Assembly (NCBI RefSeq): GCF_016545825.1
Contig: NC_052614.1
Location: 32,954,072 to 33,018,071, forward strand
DNA length: 64,000 nt
Origin: Eucalyptus grandis
Lineage: Eukaryota > Streptophyta > Magnoliopsida > Myrtales > Myrtaceae
Direction of reading: 5' to 3'
Part shown: one piece after another, positions 11,527 through 22,126 of the stretch
Layout of the letters: each line of letters begins with the position of its first letter
Position numbering within the stretch: position 1 is the stretch's first letter
Made by a program: the position numbers and the translations under genes
The notes under the pieces: model-generated
Database searches by the model: none
Told to the model about the DNA's origin: nothing
What the model saw: the letters and a program-made list of their open reading frames with translations, nothing else

Positions 11527-11748
11527 AATACAGGATTAATTAATTCACTTAAACATATAAGCTTGGTGACCTATTCCATCTCATATCCTAAAATCAGTCT
11601 TACAACTATCATGAAAAAAGCACGGTGTCAAAAAAGGAGCCACCTTGCGAGCCCAGTCACCAGAGTGCATCCAAGTTGGAAATGGTCCAAGAGAATGCAG
11701 ACCGTAGATTTTACTGAGGCAAATGAAAATTTTAAAAGTAAGAATAAT

Positions 11749-12876
11749 AGGAGTGTGTAGCCGGATCGGGTAAACCCTATTCCTAGACTGGCCCACCCGG
11801 AAAACAGAGTTGGGAATTGGTTCTGTTGAAACCGGTTCAGGAACCGGTTCTCAAAATTCAGAACTGATTTGAAACCTGTCCGGGAACCGGTTCCGAGGGA
11901 TTACCCACTCGAGAATCGGATCGACCCGGACCGGTTCGGGAACCGCTTTGAGAACCGGTTTGTAAGCCAACCCAAAAGTCCAAACCCTAATCTGTTCCTT
12001 TGTTTGAGAACCGGGTTGTATGCATTCTTGTTGACCTTACGGCTTCACTAGTTGTTGGCGTCGCAAGAAGCCGAGCGGCGGTGCTGGTGCAATGGCGGCT
12101 TCACAAGGGCAAGGGCAACGGCGACGGAGCTTCGGGCGGTCAGAGGTGTCGGGTCGTTGCGGCCACATTAGGGGCAACGAGTGGCGGTGTGAGCTCGCGA
12201 GTGAGGGGGCTCTGGCGGTGGCACGGTCGTGCGGCCGTGGCGACGTAGGCGCAACGGATGGCGGCTGTGGCGTGCGGACGGAGCCAGTGAAGAAGATGAA
12301 CAGTGCACTGTTCTCTGTTTTTTTTTTTTTTTTTTTGGTCTTTTCTCCCTGCTGGCTTGTCATGTCTCCCTCACGTCCCTCTCTACGCTGCCCACGTCTC
12401 CTCTGCAACCTGACCTTGACCTTGAGTCTCAAGCTTTTCCTTCCTTTTTTTTTGTTTCTTTTTTCCAAGGAACGAAGAAGGCCCTCTGCCGAGTGATCCC
12501 AAAAAAAATAATTTCAGTTGAGTCGCAAAGTTATCGTGACCGGGCGAACCATCTAGGATTTGGCTAATGTATACGAAATGAGGTAGAAATTTACTTATTT
12601 AATTACGCTTAATATTTCAATATAAATTAGAAAAATTATGTTGTTTTCTCACGTATTAAAATAAAATTCGAAGTCGTATAGATGGGTGGTTGCAAAACAG
12701 GTTCCAATATAAACACGATTAACCCTAGAACCGGACCAAAAAACAGGATGGGTCGGGTACATGGTTCAATGCAAACAGGGTCAGGTATAAGGTCTAAAAA
12801 AAAGGAACCGGTTATAACAGGGTCGGGTACAAGGTCCAGGTCTGGAACCTACCCACCCTGGATTCGATCACCCCTA
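11749..12876. mobile_element. Non-autonomous DNA element, AGGAGTG/CACCCCT ends (copy 2)
   Basis: Starts AGGAGTGTG and ends ATCACCCCT(A), flanked by AAGAATAAT (11740-11748) and AAGAATATA (12877-12885), seven identical leading bases. Both end blocks carry the GGAACCGG/GGTTCC phrases of copy 1 (11820-12015 and 12680-12870). The centre differs: a GC-rich stretch 12040-12300 and a T-rich stretch, giving long open frames on both strands (R/G-rich in one, P/S-rich in the other) without family resemblance. It may be a carrier of foreign DNA (pack-type), but no captured gene is recognised. Confidence 0.55.
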
Positions 12877-12885
12877 AAGAATATA

Positions 12886-13503
12886 ACAAGTGCCGTAACT
12901 TTTTTTTTTTCAAAGCACTAAAATGCTATATCAGTGAAAAATCGTTCACTTTGTTGCCTAATCTGGCAATTTGGCTTCGGTGGCTATTTTAATAAAGTTT
13001 GTAATGCGACCAGACTTGTCTTTTAAAAATAAAAAATCAAATCCAAAGTGGAAAATGGACAGGAGAACATCGCAATAGAGACTAAAACGACTCCCATTCA
13101 TGGCAAGGATTTAGAGAAACCGAGTCTCTCTCTGTGTGACGGCCATTGGCTGCGCCGTCAGACTACCTTCATTCCTCAATGAAGTTGCTCGAGGAGAAAC
13201 TCTACGTGACCAGCTTCACCTTCTGATGGGTGAACTTGTAGACTTTTGATCCAGCGAGCGATAATGAGAGGTCATCTGAGAGTGTCGCGAGCAGGGGCTG
13301 TTCAAATCGATCAGAGAGAACCTTTGGAATGAGTTATCACCTTCTTCTTGGGCTAGCACTTACTTGGCTTCTTCTGTGGTTTTGCAGCAACCTGTGATTG
13401 TAGACCTCCATGAAAATTTCTTCATAGCCATTTGGCGAAAAAAGTTTCCGACTCACTTGATCCGCAAACTTCAAAGCTTGCACATCTTGAACGTGGGCAC
13501 TAA
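12886..13503. other. Intergenic
   Basis: No supported gene. 13120-13500 is of mixed composition and could hold eroded coding sequence, but no frame or motif is convincing on either strand. Confidence 0.3.
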
Positions 13504-13966
13504 GGGTGTGCATGACAAAATTTTGAGTAGAAATTGATTTACGGCAAGAAATTATTTTTCAATTTTATTTCAGAAATTGAGAAGTTAAAAATTTTAGCTT
13601 TTGATATTTTCTTCAAATCTATTTCTGGAATAGAAATCTATTCCGGAAATTAAAAAAATCAAATTGCGTTACCAAACGGATTTCTATTCCAAACCTATTC
13701 GGGGAACAGAGAAACAAAGAAATAGAAAAGTAAAATTTTATCATGCGTGCCCGATAAAATTTCGATTTCTCTATTTTTCTGTTTCTTGAAAGGGTTTGGA
13801 GCAATCTATTTGGTAACGCAATTTGATTTTTCTATTTCTGAAACAGATTTATATTTCAGAAATAAATTTGAAGAAGAAATCAAAAGCTAAAATTTTTAAC
13901 TTTTTAATTTCTGAAATAAAAATTGAGAAATCAATTTCTATTCTAGAAATTTTGTCATACGTACCC
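13504..13966. mobile_element. Foldback MITE, Tourist/PIF-Harbinger type
   Basis: A 463-bp element starts GGGTGTGCATGACAAAATTTT and its right end, inverted, reads GGGTACGTATGACAAAATTTC. It is flanked by TAA at 13501-13503 and 13967-13969, the target typical of PIF/Harbinger. The inverted repeat is not just terminal: phrases such as 'aaattttagcttttgat', 'aaatctatttctgaaat' and 'caaattgcgttaccaaa' occur in the left arm and inverted in the right arm, so nearly the whole element folds into one long hairpin. No coding capacity. Its transcript could be a source of small RNA (inference). Confidence 0.85.
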
Positions 13967-13969
13967 TAA

Positions 13970-15532
13970 ACACCTAGATTTCAAGTTTCTTGGTGTTCAA
14001 TAGGGTGCCAAATCAAGTGAGAAATGGCTATGTAATAGAACTTCAAAGATGATCTTTTTTTCCGTGACTGGACTATTGTATTTTTTGTCCTATACTAGTA
14101 TGAATCACAATGAAGAAAGCGTTCACTTGTACCAGTGATTACTGGAAATGCGAAAAACCGGTGGAGACTACCCGTTCGAAAACTTGAAAACGACGAATGT
14201 ATCTTAAATTCGTACAGTTTTACATGTCAATGATCTATAGCATTTCACATTAACTATAATGGTAAGTTTTGCAAGATCCACAACAAGAAATTAAACTGAA
14301 CTAATTTTTTTTCCTCAGTTTTCAATATTTGCAGTTAGCATCAAACAATTCGTTGCTATAAAAACTACTGTGCATGACCAATAATCATACCACAATCGAA
14401 TAATTATTCATCATTGAATAAAAAGGTGTCTCAACTGCCACGAAGGGTTGAACCTGTACGACAAATGAAAACACTCTTTTTCATATTACAACCAAAAAAG
14501 AAGAAGCAGCCGAGATTCTACATCTTGGAATCCAAAGATATGGCGATTAGGAATCCTATTTTCAAAATATGAAGGGAATTCTTCAACCACAGAGAGATTC
14601 AAATTATTCTTGTTAAGTCATTCTGGATTGGCATGCGCATCCGCCTCATGGCTCTAAGTGCAAAGAGATCTCCGGAGTCGTGATAGCTGCAAGCAATTTT
14701 GAAAGATCACCACAAAGCAAAAGAGATTTGACAACACAATATCGAGCTAGACAGCATCAAATGGAAATACGGAGCGCATAAACACACAGAGACCAGAAGA
14801 TGAAGAAAGAATGGGGTTTGTGGAGAAGCGAGACACAATCAAAGAAAGAATCGAGCTAGACATCATCAGATTCAGATAAGTGGGTCCCTCATCGTTGCAA
14901 CTCGTAATCAGATGTTATATGTCTTTTTTCGATGAGTAAGATTTTGTTCAGAAAAAAAAAAAAAACACAACAGAAAGGGAGTAATCCTGTTACAAGATAA
15001 AAATACACAAGCTCAAGCATTAGGAAGCACAAGGAACTCTTGTCAATAAGATGAAGTTGAAGAGCAGAGTGTGAGAATCCTGCTTATGCCCATACTAGGC
15101 AAAGAGAGTCAATCGGCATAAACCCTAAAGCCCCAAATCGGTTCCAGTGGATGAACAGAGAGAGACACAGGCAGATGGTGTCGTTTCCGCAACTTCAGCC
15201 ACACTCAGATAATTTTGCAACCAAAATAGTGTGGAATTCATGTCACCTTGTGACCTTCATTATCCATTTAAGCCATTGTGTAGGATTTTTAATGGGTTCA
15301 TTGACCAAACTATGATGGATGGTATATGTGTCATACAAATATAAATATGGTATTTTTGGTATAAAAAAAAAAAAAGAACAGAGATATATTTTGGGATTTT
15401 TGTGGCTTGTTCCCTAAAAAATATTTGGTCTATGCTGTGACATTCAACTTATTTGTGCCATCAAAACATGCAAGTAAGGTTTCCTTTTTAAGTTATAAAA
15501 GTCACCTAAATGCTTATAGGGTATGGTGTGCT
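13970..15532. other. Intergenic, 3' flank of the TNL locus
   Basis: No supported gene. Contains an A-run at 14949-14966 and another at 15362-15376. 14730-14880 has a short internal near-repeat ('atcgagctagaca.catca'). The last 200 bases may hold 3' untranslated sequence of the TNL gene. Confidence 0.35.
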
Positions 15533-16759
15533 CTAAGTAAGTAAAATATGATGGCAAATACCCTCCTCAAGGGGAAAAAAAATTGTAGCGTAAGAATTTG
15601 GGAAGAGCTCATAAACATTGGGAAAACGATTGTACCTCAAATGCTTTAGGCAATAAAGGAAAAAACTCATAGGTTCTTCGAGTCCGTGTTGTTCCCACAT
15701 CATTTTCCCAAAAGTCCTAGCCAAATTGTACCCACAATCCTTACTTATCTTCCATTCTAGCAGATCTTCTGAAAGTGCACGCTCAGAAATATCCTCTATC
15801 GATGAACCAAACACATATAATTCCAATAGGTTCTTCAAATATGAGATATCAAGTGTGGTCAGCAACGGGCATATTCCAATATGAAGTTTTGTGACAGTCG
15901 AGGGAATTTGCGAAATGCATTCCAGAGCACCACAATTGAAAAGCTGAAGAGTTTTCAAGTAAGGAAGTGTACCTAACTCAGGAGATAGGTTACTAATGTT
16001 TGGGTGACCCAACGTCAAGACTTCCAGTTTGGATAATTTCCCAATCCACCGAGGCATGGGAACCTGCACCAACTCAGATTGGCTAGAGAACGCAGGCTCT
16101 ATGATGATGAACAACAGTAGCTTCAGATTGATCAAGTTGGAAAGATCATGATTGACTGTTAGTGCATTAAATACGATTGCCAGAGAAGTTAAGCTTTCTG
16201 GAAGCTTTGGTAGGGCTGGTACAGTTGATTCTGGTAACAAGAATAACTTCAATGCTTTTAGATTCTCCAGATTTTCCATAGAGTCAGGTAACTCAATGAG
16301 TTTTGAATTGGATAGATCTAACTCAGTCAATGATCGTAATTCCTTAATGGAGTCGGGTAGATGAGTAATGTGCGTGTAGTTCAATGAAAGCTTCAACAGC
16401 GAAGTTAGACAATTGAGTGAGTCCCCTGCTTTTGATGACGGTGAAATATGAACATGGGGACTCTCCATGTTCTCGATACCCCACCAATCAGGAAGTCTTT
16501 TTATAGAAGTTCCATCAAGGAGAAGTTCTGTCAGAGCAGGCAATGTACCCAGCTCTTTTGGCAAATGGTAGAGACTATAACAAAAATTCAAGTTCAAGTA
16601 CTCCAAGTGCTTCAATTGGCCAATTGACGAGTCGATTTCAGCCAATTTACGACAATCTTCAATAATCAATCTCTCCAATGTCAGGAGTCCAGAGAAATCG
16701 GGAGTCTTGCACAAACGCTTACATCTTGAAAGGTTAAGAACTTTTAATTTCTTGGCTCT
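15533..16759 (-). CDS. TNL exon 4: LRR region and C-terminus
   Basis: 408 codons with stop TAG at 15533-15535. It begins RAKKLKVLNLSRCKRL and carries some 10-12 repeats of the pattern LxxLxxLxLxxxxxxLP (for instance LPALTELLLDGTSIKRLP, LTELDLSNSKLIELPDS, LEVLTLGHPNISNL). The last 100 residues lose the repeat pattern, as in TNL C-terminal jelly-roll regions, but are shorter than usual. A further 3' exon cannot be excluded. No internal stop. Confidence 0.75.
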   Translation of the reverse strand, partial: RAKKLKVLNLSRCKRLCKTPDFSGLLTLERLIIEDCRKLAEIDSSIGQLKHLEYLNLNFCYSLYHLPKELGTLPALTELLLDGTSIKRLPDWWGIENMESPHVHISPSSKAGDSLNCLTSLLKLSLNYTHITHLPDSIKELRSLTELDLSNSKLIELPDSMENLENLKALKLFLLPESTVPALPKLPESLTSLAIVFNALTVNHDLSNLINLKLLLFIIIEPAFSSQSELVQVPMPRWIGKLSKLEVLTLGHPNISNLSPELGTLPYLKTLQLFNCGALECISQIPSTVTKLHIGICPLLTTLDISYLKNLLELYVFGSSIEDISERALSEDLLEWKISKDCGYNLARTFGKMMWEQHGLEEPMSFFLYCLKHLRYNRFPNVYELFPNSYATIFFPLEEGICHHILLT

Positions 16760-16850
16760 CTGTAATGCCAACAAAACAAATGTCAATAAATCTGTTAAAT
16801 CAAGAGAATGTCCACACTCATAAAGAAGACTTCTCTAGAGCTAAGGGTAC

Positions 16851-17222
16851 CTTAATATGTCTCCATCCATCCCAATCATGAGTTAATTTACTTCCTGAAA
16901 AATCAAGAATGACTAGATTACTCAATGAAAACTTGCTCAACTTAAGTATCCGCTGAGGAAAATTATGCCAAGAGAGCCATCTTAAATTGGGAAGGAGTTG
17001 GTTCTTGCTCAGTGAAAAATCCGTACGCGAAGTGATGAAGGGCATGTTATGCCAAAAAAGTGTAGCTTGGGAGAAAAAACGGTCAACTCTCTCATAAGAG
17101 AGGAGTTCACTATCCACTTGAAGGAACCTTAAATTTGGCAGCGCTGCAAATCCTTCAAGAGTGAAACAATACTGTGACCAATCCTCAAATTCCAAACAGA
17201 CGGCTTCAAGATTTGCATTTCT
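16851..17222 (-). CDS. TNL exon 3: start of LRR region
   Basis: 124 codons in phase 0, from RNANLEAVCLEF to WRHIK, with LPNLRFLQVD, LPNLRWLSWHNFP and LSNLVILDFSGSKL, the usual first leucine-rich repeats of TNLs. Good acceptor (TTTAG) and donor (AAG|GTACCC). No break. Confidence 0.8.
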
Positions 17223-17549
17223 CTAAATGAGCAAACAAAAAAAATTATTAAAAGAAGGATGCGGTTAGATAATTAAGAGAACAATCTAGGTCATCTTTGA
17301 ATTTGAGGTATAGTTCATATTTATCTAAAGATACTTGAGTTCACTCTCATCATTCTTATAGCCCAATTTGGAGAGGATCGACATAGGTTTTGAAATTTGA
17401 AAATTAACAATTTAAGAAATGTTCTATAATGTGTGGAAATTTTTACATTAGATATGTGGAGTTAATTGTGATTGTTGTCATTGAGGGGGAAAGTGCCCTT
17501 GACTACAAAGGAATTCTCGTGCACAAAGGAATTTAGATCCAGGATCTAC

Positions 17550-18652
17550 CTTCTCTCTCAGTAGCATCTCCAATGCGTCATTGTGATTCCACAACCTACT
17601 TTGCTTATCTAATTCGCCCCCACTTTCATGAGAAACAATTTCTCTACCGAGATCTTTGAGTTGATCATGCATCCACAGCTTATTATCTTCTCCAATTTTA
17701 ATCAATGACATCAATTGAAGAACTTCAAGACCTTGTATTGGGCATAAACCACAATCTCTCCACATATATATCACTGTATTCTTATCACATCCATTGAAAA
17801 AACAAGATATATCAAGAAATATTTGTCTCTGACAGGAATCTAATTCTTCATAACTTATCATCAACTTACTTCCAATCCCCTCAATGTGACCTTTTTTCCA
17901 CTTCACCAAGTAATCATCCCACATTTCTTTTTTTTTTTTGTCCACATATTGATAAAGTCGAACCCATAACCTCTAGAATCAAAGGAAGACCTTCGGCTAT
18001 CTTCACAATTTCTCTAGATTGTTCCATCTTCTCAATTGGAGGGTGATCACTTCTAAAAACATGCATGCTAAATAGCTGAAGGGATCTTTTGGGATCCAAA
18101 CCACCAACTAAATAAGTCAATTTCACTCCAAATTCACGTAGGACATTCACTTTTCTAGTTGTTATAAGTATCCGACTTCCTAGACCAAAGCAACTTCGCC
18201 TCCCCAAAAGTGCAGTTAATTGATCCTTTTCATTAACATCATCGAGAAGAATTAGAACTTTTTTACTGGAAAATCTCTCTTCTATAGCCATTATTCCCTC
18301 ATCCTTGGAATTTATACCTGGATGTGCCTTTTTAGAGAGGTTTGAGATTAGTTGAGTCTGCAAAAACACAATTCCTTTTGAATGTGAAGTTTCTCTAACA
18401 TCGGCTAAGAAACAACAGTCAGTAAAGTCCCGAGAAAATTTGTTGTAAACTACTTTGGCAAGAGTAGTTTTTCCAATACCACCCATTCCGTGGATTCCCA
18501 CAATCTTTACATCATCGGAGTTGGCCTAGCATTCTCTCAACTTCTTTCACAGATTCGTCAACACCAACCAGAAATCACTAACCACCAAATACGCTTTCTT
18601 TAGCTCACTTAAAACCTTGGTAACCACCTCTTTAATTAGCTGTCCTTCGTGT
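17550..18652 (-). CDS. TNL exon 2: NB-ARC domain (three frame breaks)
   Basis: Acceptor TTAG at 18653-18656, then HEGQLIKEVVTKVL, the usual TIR-NB linker. A base is missing near 18575 (SDF | VGVDESVKEVERML) and another shift occurs near 18525 before DDVKIVG. The NB-ARC then reads cleanly: P-loop GMGGIGKTT, kinase-2 KVLILLDDV, RNBS-B GSRILITTR, GLPL as GLPLILEVMGS. A third shift falls at the A-run near 17935; the next frame gives KLMISYEEL, IFLDISCFF, and the MHD motif as LWMHDQLKDLGREIV, ending at SRLWNHNDALEMLLREK before GT. All nucleotide-binding motifs are kept, which argues that inactivation is recent. Confidence 0.8.
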
Positions 18653-19301
18653 CTAATGAAAAAAAAAAAAAGACAAGTAAGGCAAAGTAGAAAAAGTTAG
18701 CTGAAACCTACGACAATAGGAATTGATAGTAGTCTGTGGAAGCCAAAGGATGCAACAAGAGGTGCAACTGCAAATGGAACAGACCACATTGCAATGATCT
18801 GGAAGAATAAATTATGGACATGCTAGGCAGATGCTCCAAGTAGTGCAGCATTCGAACAGTTACGCAACCGTCAAAGTACAGTAGGTGATCGCTATATCTT
18901 GCTAATTAGAAGAAAAGAGGCTGAATATATTTACCGTATATCTGATGTGATAACAAGCTCCTCCTACTCAAATTAGCTTTACCATTAGCATATAGAACAC
19001 GTCTTAACTGTTATGAATAATAAATAAGAGATCCCTTAACTTTCAGCATACAACATAAGTTAATTTCGACCAACATTAATACGCACTCGCATTACATAAA
19101 TACACGAAAAATTTCATACTTTACGTCATAAATATTTAATTGTTATATTATACTGTTGACACACTACTCAAAGAAAGGGAACCATCGTAGCCACAACTTT
19201 TCCATTTCAAAAGAAAAGAGTAAACTTTCAACGGAAAATTTACTTGAATTTCATGGTATCCTGTATCATGGCGTCAATCAAGGGCGGTAGATAATAAGTA
19301 C

Positions 19302-19819
19302 CTGTTAGCCCCGTTTTCTATGTTCCATCCCTTTAACCCTCCAACCTCACTGAGAGCAGCTCTCCACTTGCGGAAGCTCTCATCGTCCACTCGCTTCTTG
19401 TTTTCATGCACGAGCAAGGCCTCACCATAACCTCCGGTTTGGTATCTAACCTCAGATGGTTCGACATAGTAGAAAATGGGCATGATCACCTGTCCCTTCC
19501 TTTTCCAACACTCCACCATCTGGGCCAACTCCTTCAGACACCACTTACTGGAAGCATAATTTTTAGAAAAGATGGGTATGGAGATCTTCGACTGCTCAAT
19601 GGCTCCAAGTAGATTTGGGCCGATCTCCTCACCTACACGGAGATCTTCGTCGTCTTTGTATGTATGGACTCCTGCATCTGTGAGACGGGTATAGAGATGA
19701 TATGTGAAGGCCATGCGCGTGTCCGGTCCTCTGAAGCTCAAGAAAACTTCATAGCCGCACCCTTCCATCTCGACCAGTCGCAGAGAAAATGAAGCACCAA
19801 AGTCGCCCTGCTTCAGCAA
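19302..19819 (-). CDS. TNL exon 1: TIR domain
   Basis: About 172 codons. The frame opens at an ATG at 19817-19819; a later ATG at 19766-19768 (MEGCGYEVFLSFRGPDTR) is the more usual TNL start. TIR motifs are intact: VFLSFRGPDTR, the helix SKWCLKELAQMVEC with the glutamate of the SxWCLxEL motif that corresponds to the NADase catalytic residue, VIMPIFYYVEPSEVR, and FRKWRAALSEVGGLKGW. The exon ends GAN + AG|GTACTT, a good donor. No stop or frameshift, so this piece alone could still encode a TIR-only protein reading a few codons into the intron (inference). Confidence 0.85.
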
Positions 19820-20497
19820 TAGTAGATTTCTGAGCTCTATGAAGCCAAACGATATGGGACAAGTAAAAATGTTACCGCAAACTGAAACGGGTTCGAACGA
19901 TTATGATTTATCTCGTTGATTTCAACACCAAGTTTCTCAGGATAGCCAACATCAAGGAAGCAAGTTTCGGAGAACTTCGCCTGTGTCTTGAAAGGCTGAG
20001 CAAAAAGCAAATTCTCTCTGACTTTTCTCGTCAACACGCTAGGACACAAGGTGAACGCAACACAGGGTCAACTTTTCTCGGCACGTTTCGACACGCGTGT
20101 CTGGAAAACGATGGAGGGTGGAGGTGAGGGTGAGGGAGTAGAGATGAGGCTGTGAGCAATGGTGAACCCGCAATGGCGAGAGATGGCGAGACAAGGAGCA
20201 GAGATTGAGGTGAGGGCCGTCACTGTGATGTTGGATGGATCGATGACGAGGCTGCAACTGCGAGAGAGGAAGGGCTAGAGGCGAGGTGGTGAACGGTTAT
20301 GACAAGGACCGAAAGCAAGTAGAGATCCAGAGGAAGAGGAGAGGAAGGGGATCGTGCGGCAAGGAGGAGAAGAAGGAGGGCGCTGGCTAAGGTTTTGAGA
20401 AGGAAACTCAAAAAAATTGAAAAAGGGGAGATCCATGGACATGGCGTGATTTTTCATTTTAGTGGGAGGGGAAGTGACAACCTCTCAGGTGGTGGAG
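19820..20497. other. Upstream flank of the TNL locus
   Basis: No gene seen. 20030-20110 contains 'cacgctaggacacaa' and 'gacacgcgtgt' phrases, and 21185-21240 contains 'gtcgacgtgttgtatctcgtgtcc'-like phrases; these look like the two ends of one repeat element enclosing the tandem repeat below, but I found no target duplication. 20120-20460 is purine-rich and produces S/P-rich frames on the other strand that I regard as chance. Confidence 0.35.
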
Positions 20498-20935
20498 GGA
20501 GGGAAAGAAAAGAGAAATAAATTATTTGGGTGGGGGTGGTTGGGTGGGAAAGACGAGGGAAAAAGGGAGTAGGGAAAGAAAGGAGAAATAAATTATTTGG
20601 GTGAGTGGAGGTGACTTTTTTTAAATCGGAAAAACAAATAAATGAGATTAAAAAGTCATTTAAAAAATAAAATACTGAGACGAGGAAAAAGGGAGTAGGA
20701 AAGAAAGGAGAAATAAATTATTTGGGTGGGTGGAGGGGACTTTTTTAATCGGAAAAATAAATAAATGAGATTAAAAAGTAATTTAAAAAAAATATTGAGA
20801 TGAGGAAAAAAAGGGAGTAGGGAAAGAAAGGAGAAATAAATTATTTGGGTGGGCGGAGGGGACTTTTTTTAAATGGAAAAATAAAAAAAATGAGATTAAA
20901 ATTAATTTAAACAAAAAATAAAAATATTGAATGTT
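20498..20935. repeat. Tandem repeat, about 122-bp unit, four partial copies
   Basis: The phrase 'aggaaagaaaggagaaataaattatttggg' starts at about 20498, 20570, 20697 and 20819 (spacing 72, 127 and 122). Units continue 'tggaggggactttttt', 'ggaaaaataaataaatgagattaaaaagt' and 'attgagatgagg'. The first unit is shortened. No coding capacity. Confidence 0.85.
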
Positions 20936-21429
20936 GAATAATGATAAATTTTGGTCATTGTAGAAGATTATGATTTTATTTAAATAAGTTGATTCTAATT
21001 TCTTGTTAGTCATTAGTTTCATCAATATTTTGTCAATTTATTAATATTATTAGTGTATTCATTGTAGGCTTTTTTTTAAAACTAATTAATTATTTATAAA
21101 TTTTAATCAAATTAATTAAAAATAAAAATATTCATTTAATATATAATGTGTTCTAACGTGTTGAAATTTTTATTTTGAAAAATGATGTGTCGACGTGTTG
21201 TATCTCGTGTCCATGTCGCATGTCGGTGCTACTTAGGTAGTGATGAGTGCTCTAGAATTTTTATTTCATTCTAGTAATTTTTTGTAATGATGAATATCCC
21301 AACATTGTTAAATTGTTCCAAAAACTCAGTCATAATAATTTTCAATTCGAAAATTCAAATATCACATAAAGTTCGGACGTGAGCGTGGCACATCATGCAA
21401 ATTTTCCACGAGCTTTACCCACTTTTTGA

Positions 21430-21780
21430 CTCGTTTCATCGATCTCAAAAAAGCAAGTCCAGGAAGCTTCGCAATTGTCTAGAGAGGCGGAAAGCCTTCC
21501 TATCGACGTGGCAAAGAAGCAGTCAGCAAAAGAGCCACTAGCCTATATAACCTGGCAGTCGGAAAGAAAGAAACGAGAAGAAGACGAGGGGGCTGACAAG
21601 CCGAGGTCCCAATTGAGGAACCTTAATGCGAAGGTTCCTCAAGAAGAACCAGTTCAATTGAATTTTAGCTCTGGTCAAAAGTCAATAAATTTGAATGTTC
21701 TTCATGATCCAGAAACTCGGCAAAGTCTTGTGTATACTATTTTCGTTAACATGCTAACGGAATTCTGCCGAATGCTTTGA
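21430..21780 (+). CDS. Open frame of unknown nature
   Basis: An open frame follows TGA at 21427-21429 and stops at TGA 21778-21780. It has no good ATG near its start. Composition is protein-like and charged (KKQVQEASQ, SERKKREEDEGADKPRSQ, then LNVLHDPETRQSLVYTIF). I recognise no domain; it could be the last exon of an eroded gene. No partner exon was found in 20.9-21.4 kb. Low confidence that it is expressed. Confidence 0.2.
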   Translation, partial: LVSSISKKQVQEASQLSREAESLPIDVAKKQSAKEPLAYITWQSERKKREEDEGADKPRSQLRNLNAKVPQEEPVQLNFSSGQKSINLNVLHDPETRQSLVYTIFVNMLTEFCRML

Positions 21781-21938
21781 ATCTATATACATAAAAATGT
21801 ATGTCTGATCGCTTGTAAAGATAGAGGACCGGTTACTGAGCTAATGAGCCCATTCATGTACAATATACTGTTTTTTTTTTTCAGATTTAATTAAAACTGC
21901 TAGGAATAAATAGTGAACTGAAATTATCTCATGTTTGG

Positions 21939-22126
21939 TTATATCTTGAGCGTACCTGAAAACTCTCCAGATCTGTCTCTAAAATTATTCAAGGTGAAGA
22001 TTTATCGAAGTTATTCATGTCCCACGTCAACATTATATCTTGAGCGTACCTGAAAACTCTCCAGATCTGTCTCTAAAATTATTCGAGGTGAAGATTTATC
22101 GAAGTTATTCATATCCCACGTCAAAA
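21939..22126. repeat. 94-bp perfect-like tandem duplication
   Basis: 'ttatatcttgagcgtacctg' starts at 21939 and again at 22033; the two 94-bp units differ at very few positions, so this duplication is young. It sits in the 3' flank that is shared with the decayed copy at 4.9-5.2 kb, where only one unit is present. Confidence 0.9.

Larger units (their letters stand above)
15533..19819 (-). pseudogene. TIR-NBS-LRR (TNL) disease-resistance gene, frame-broken
   Basis: The locus has the standard TNL order on the minus strand: TIR exon 19302-19819, NB-ARC exon 17550-18652, first LRR exon 16851-17222, long LRR exon 15533-16759, about 1,070 codons in all, the usual TNL size. Splice phases agree at all three introns (AG|A codon between TIR and NB-ARC; phase 0 elsewhere). 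TNLs sense pathogen effectors in the cytoplasm or nucleus and trigger NADase-dependent cell death through EDS1 helpers. Three frame breaks are seen, all in the NB-ARC exon: near 18570-18578, near 18518-18530, and at the A-run at about 17930-17942. No other in-frame stops occur in the other exons. The break at the A-run could be a consensus error; the two others would also need explaining, so I call it a pseudogene, or a very recently damaged gene. Confidence 0.75.

Noticed and set aside
12037..12567. Open frames of 112-143 codons in the GC-rich centre of the second AGGAGTG element
   Set aside because: Overlapping frames on both strands with low-complexity products and homopolymer runs; no family resemblance.
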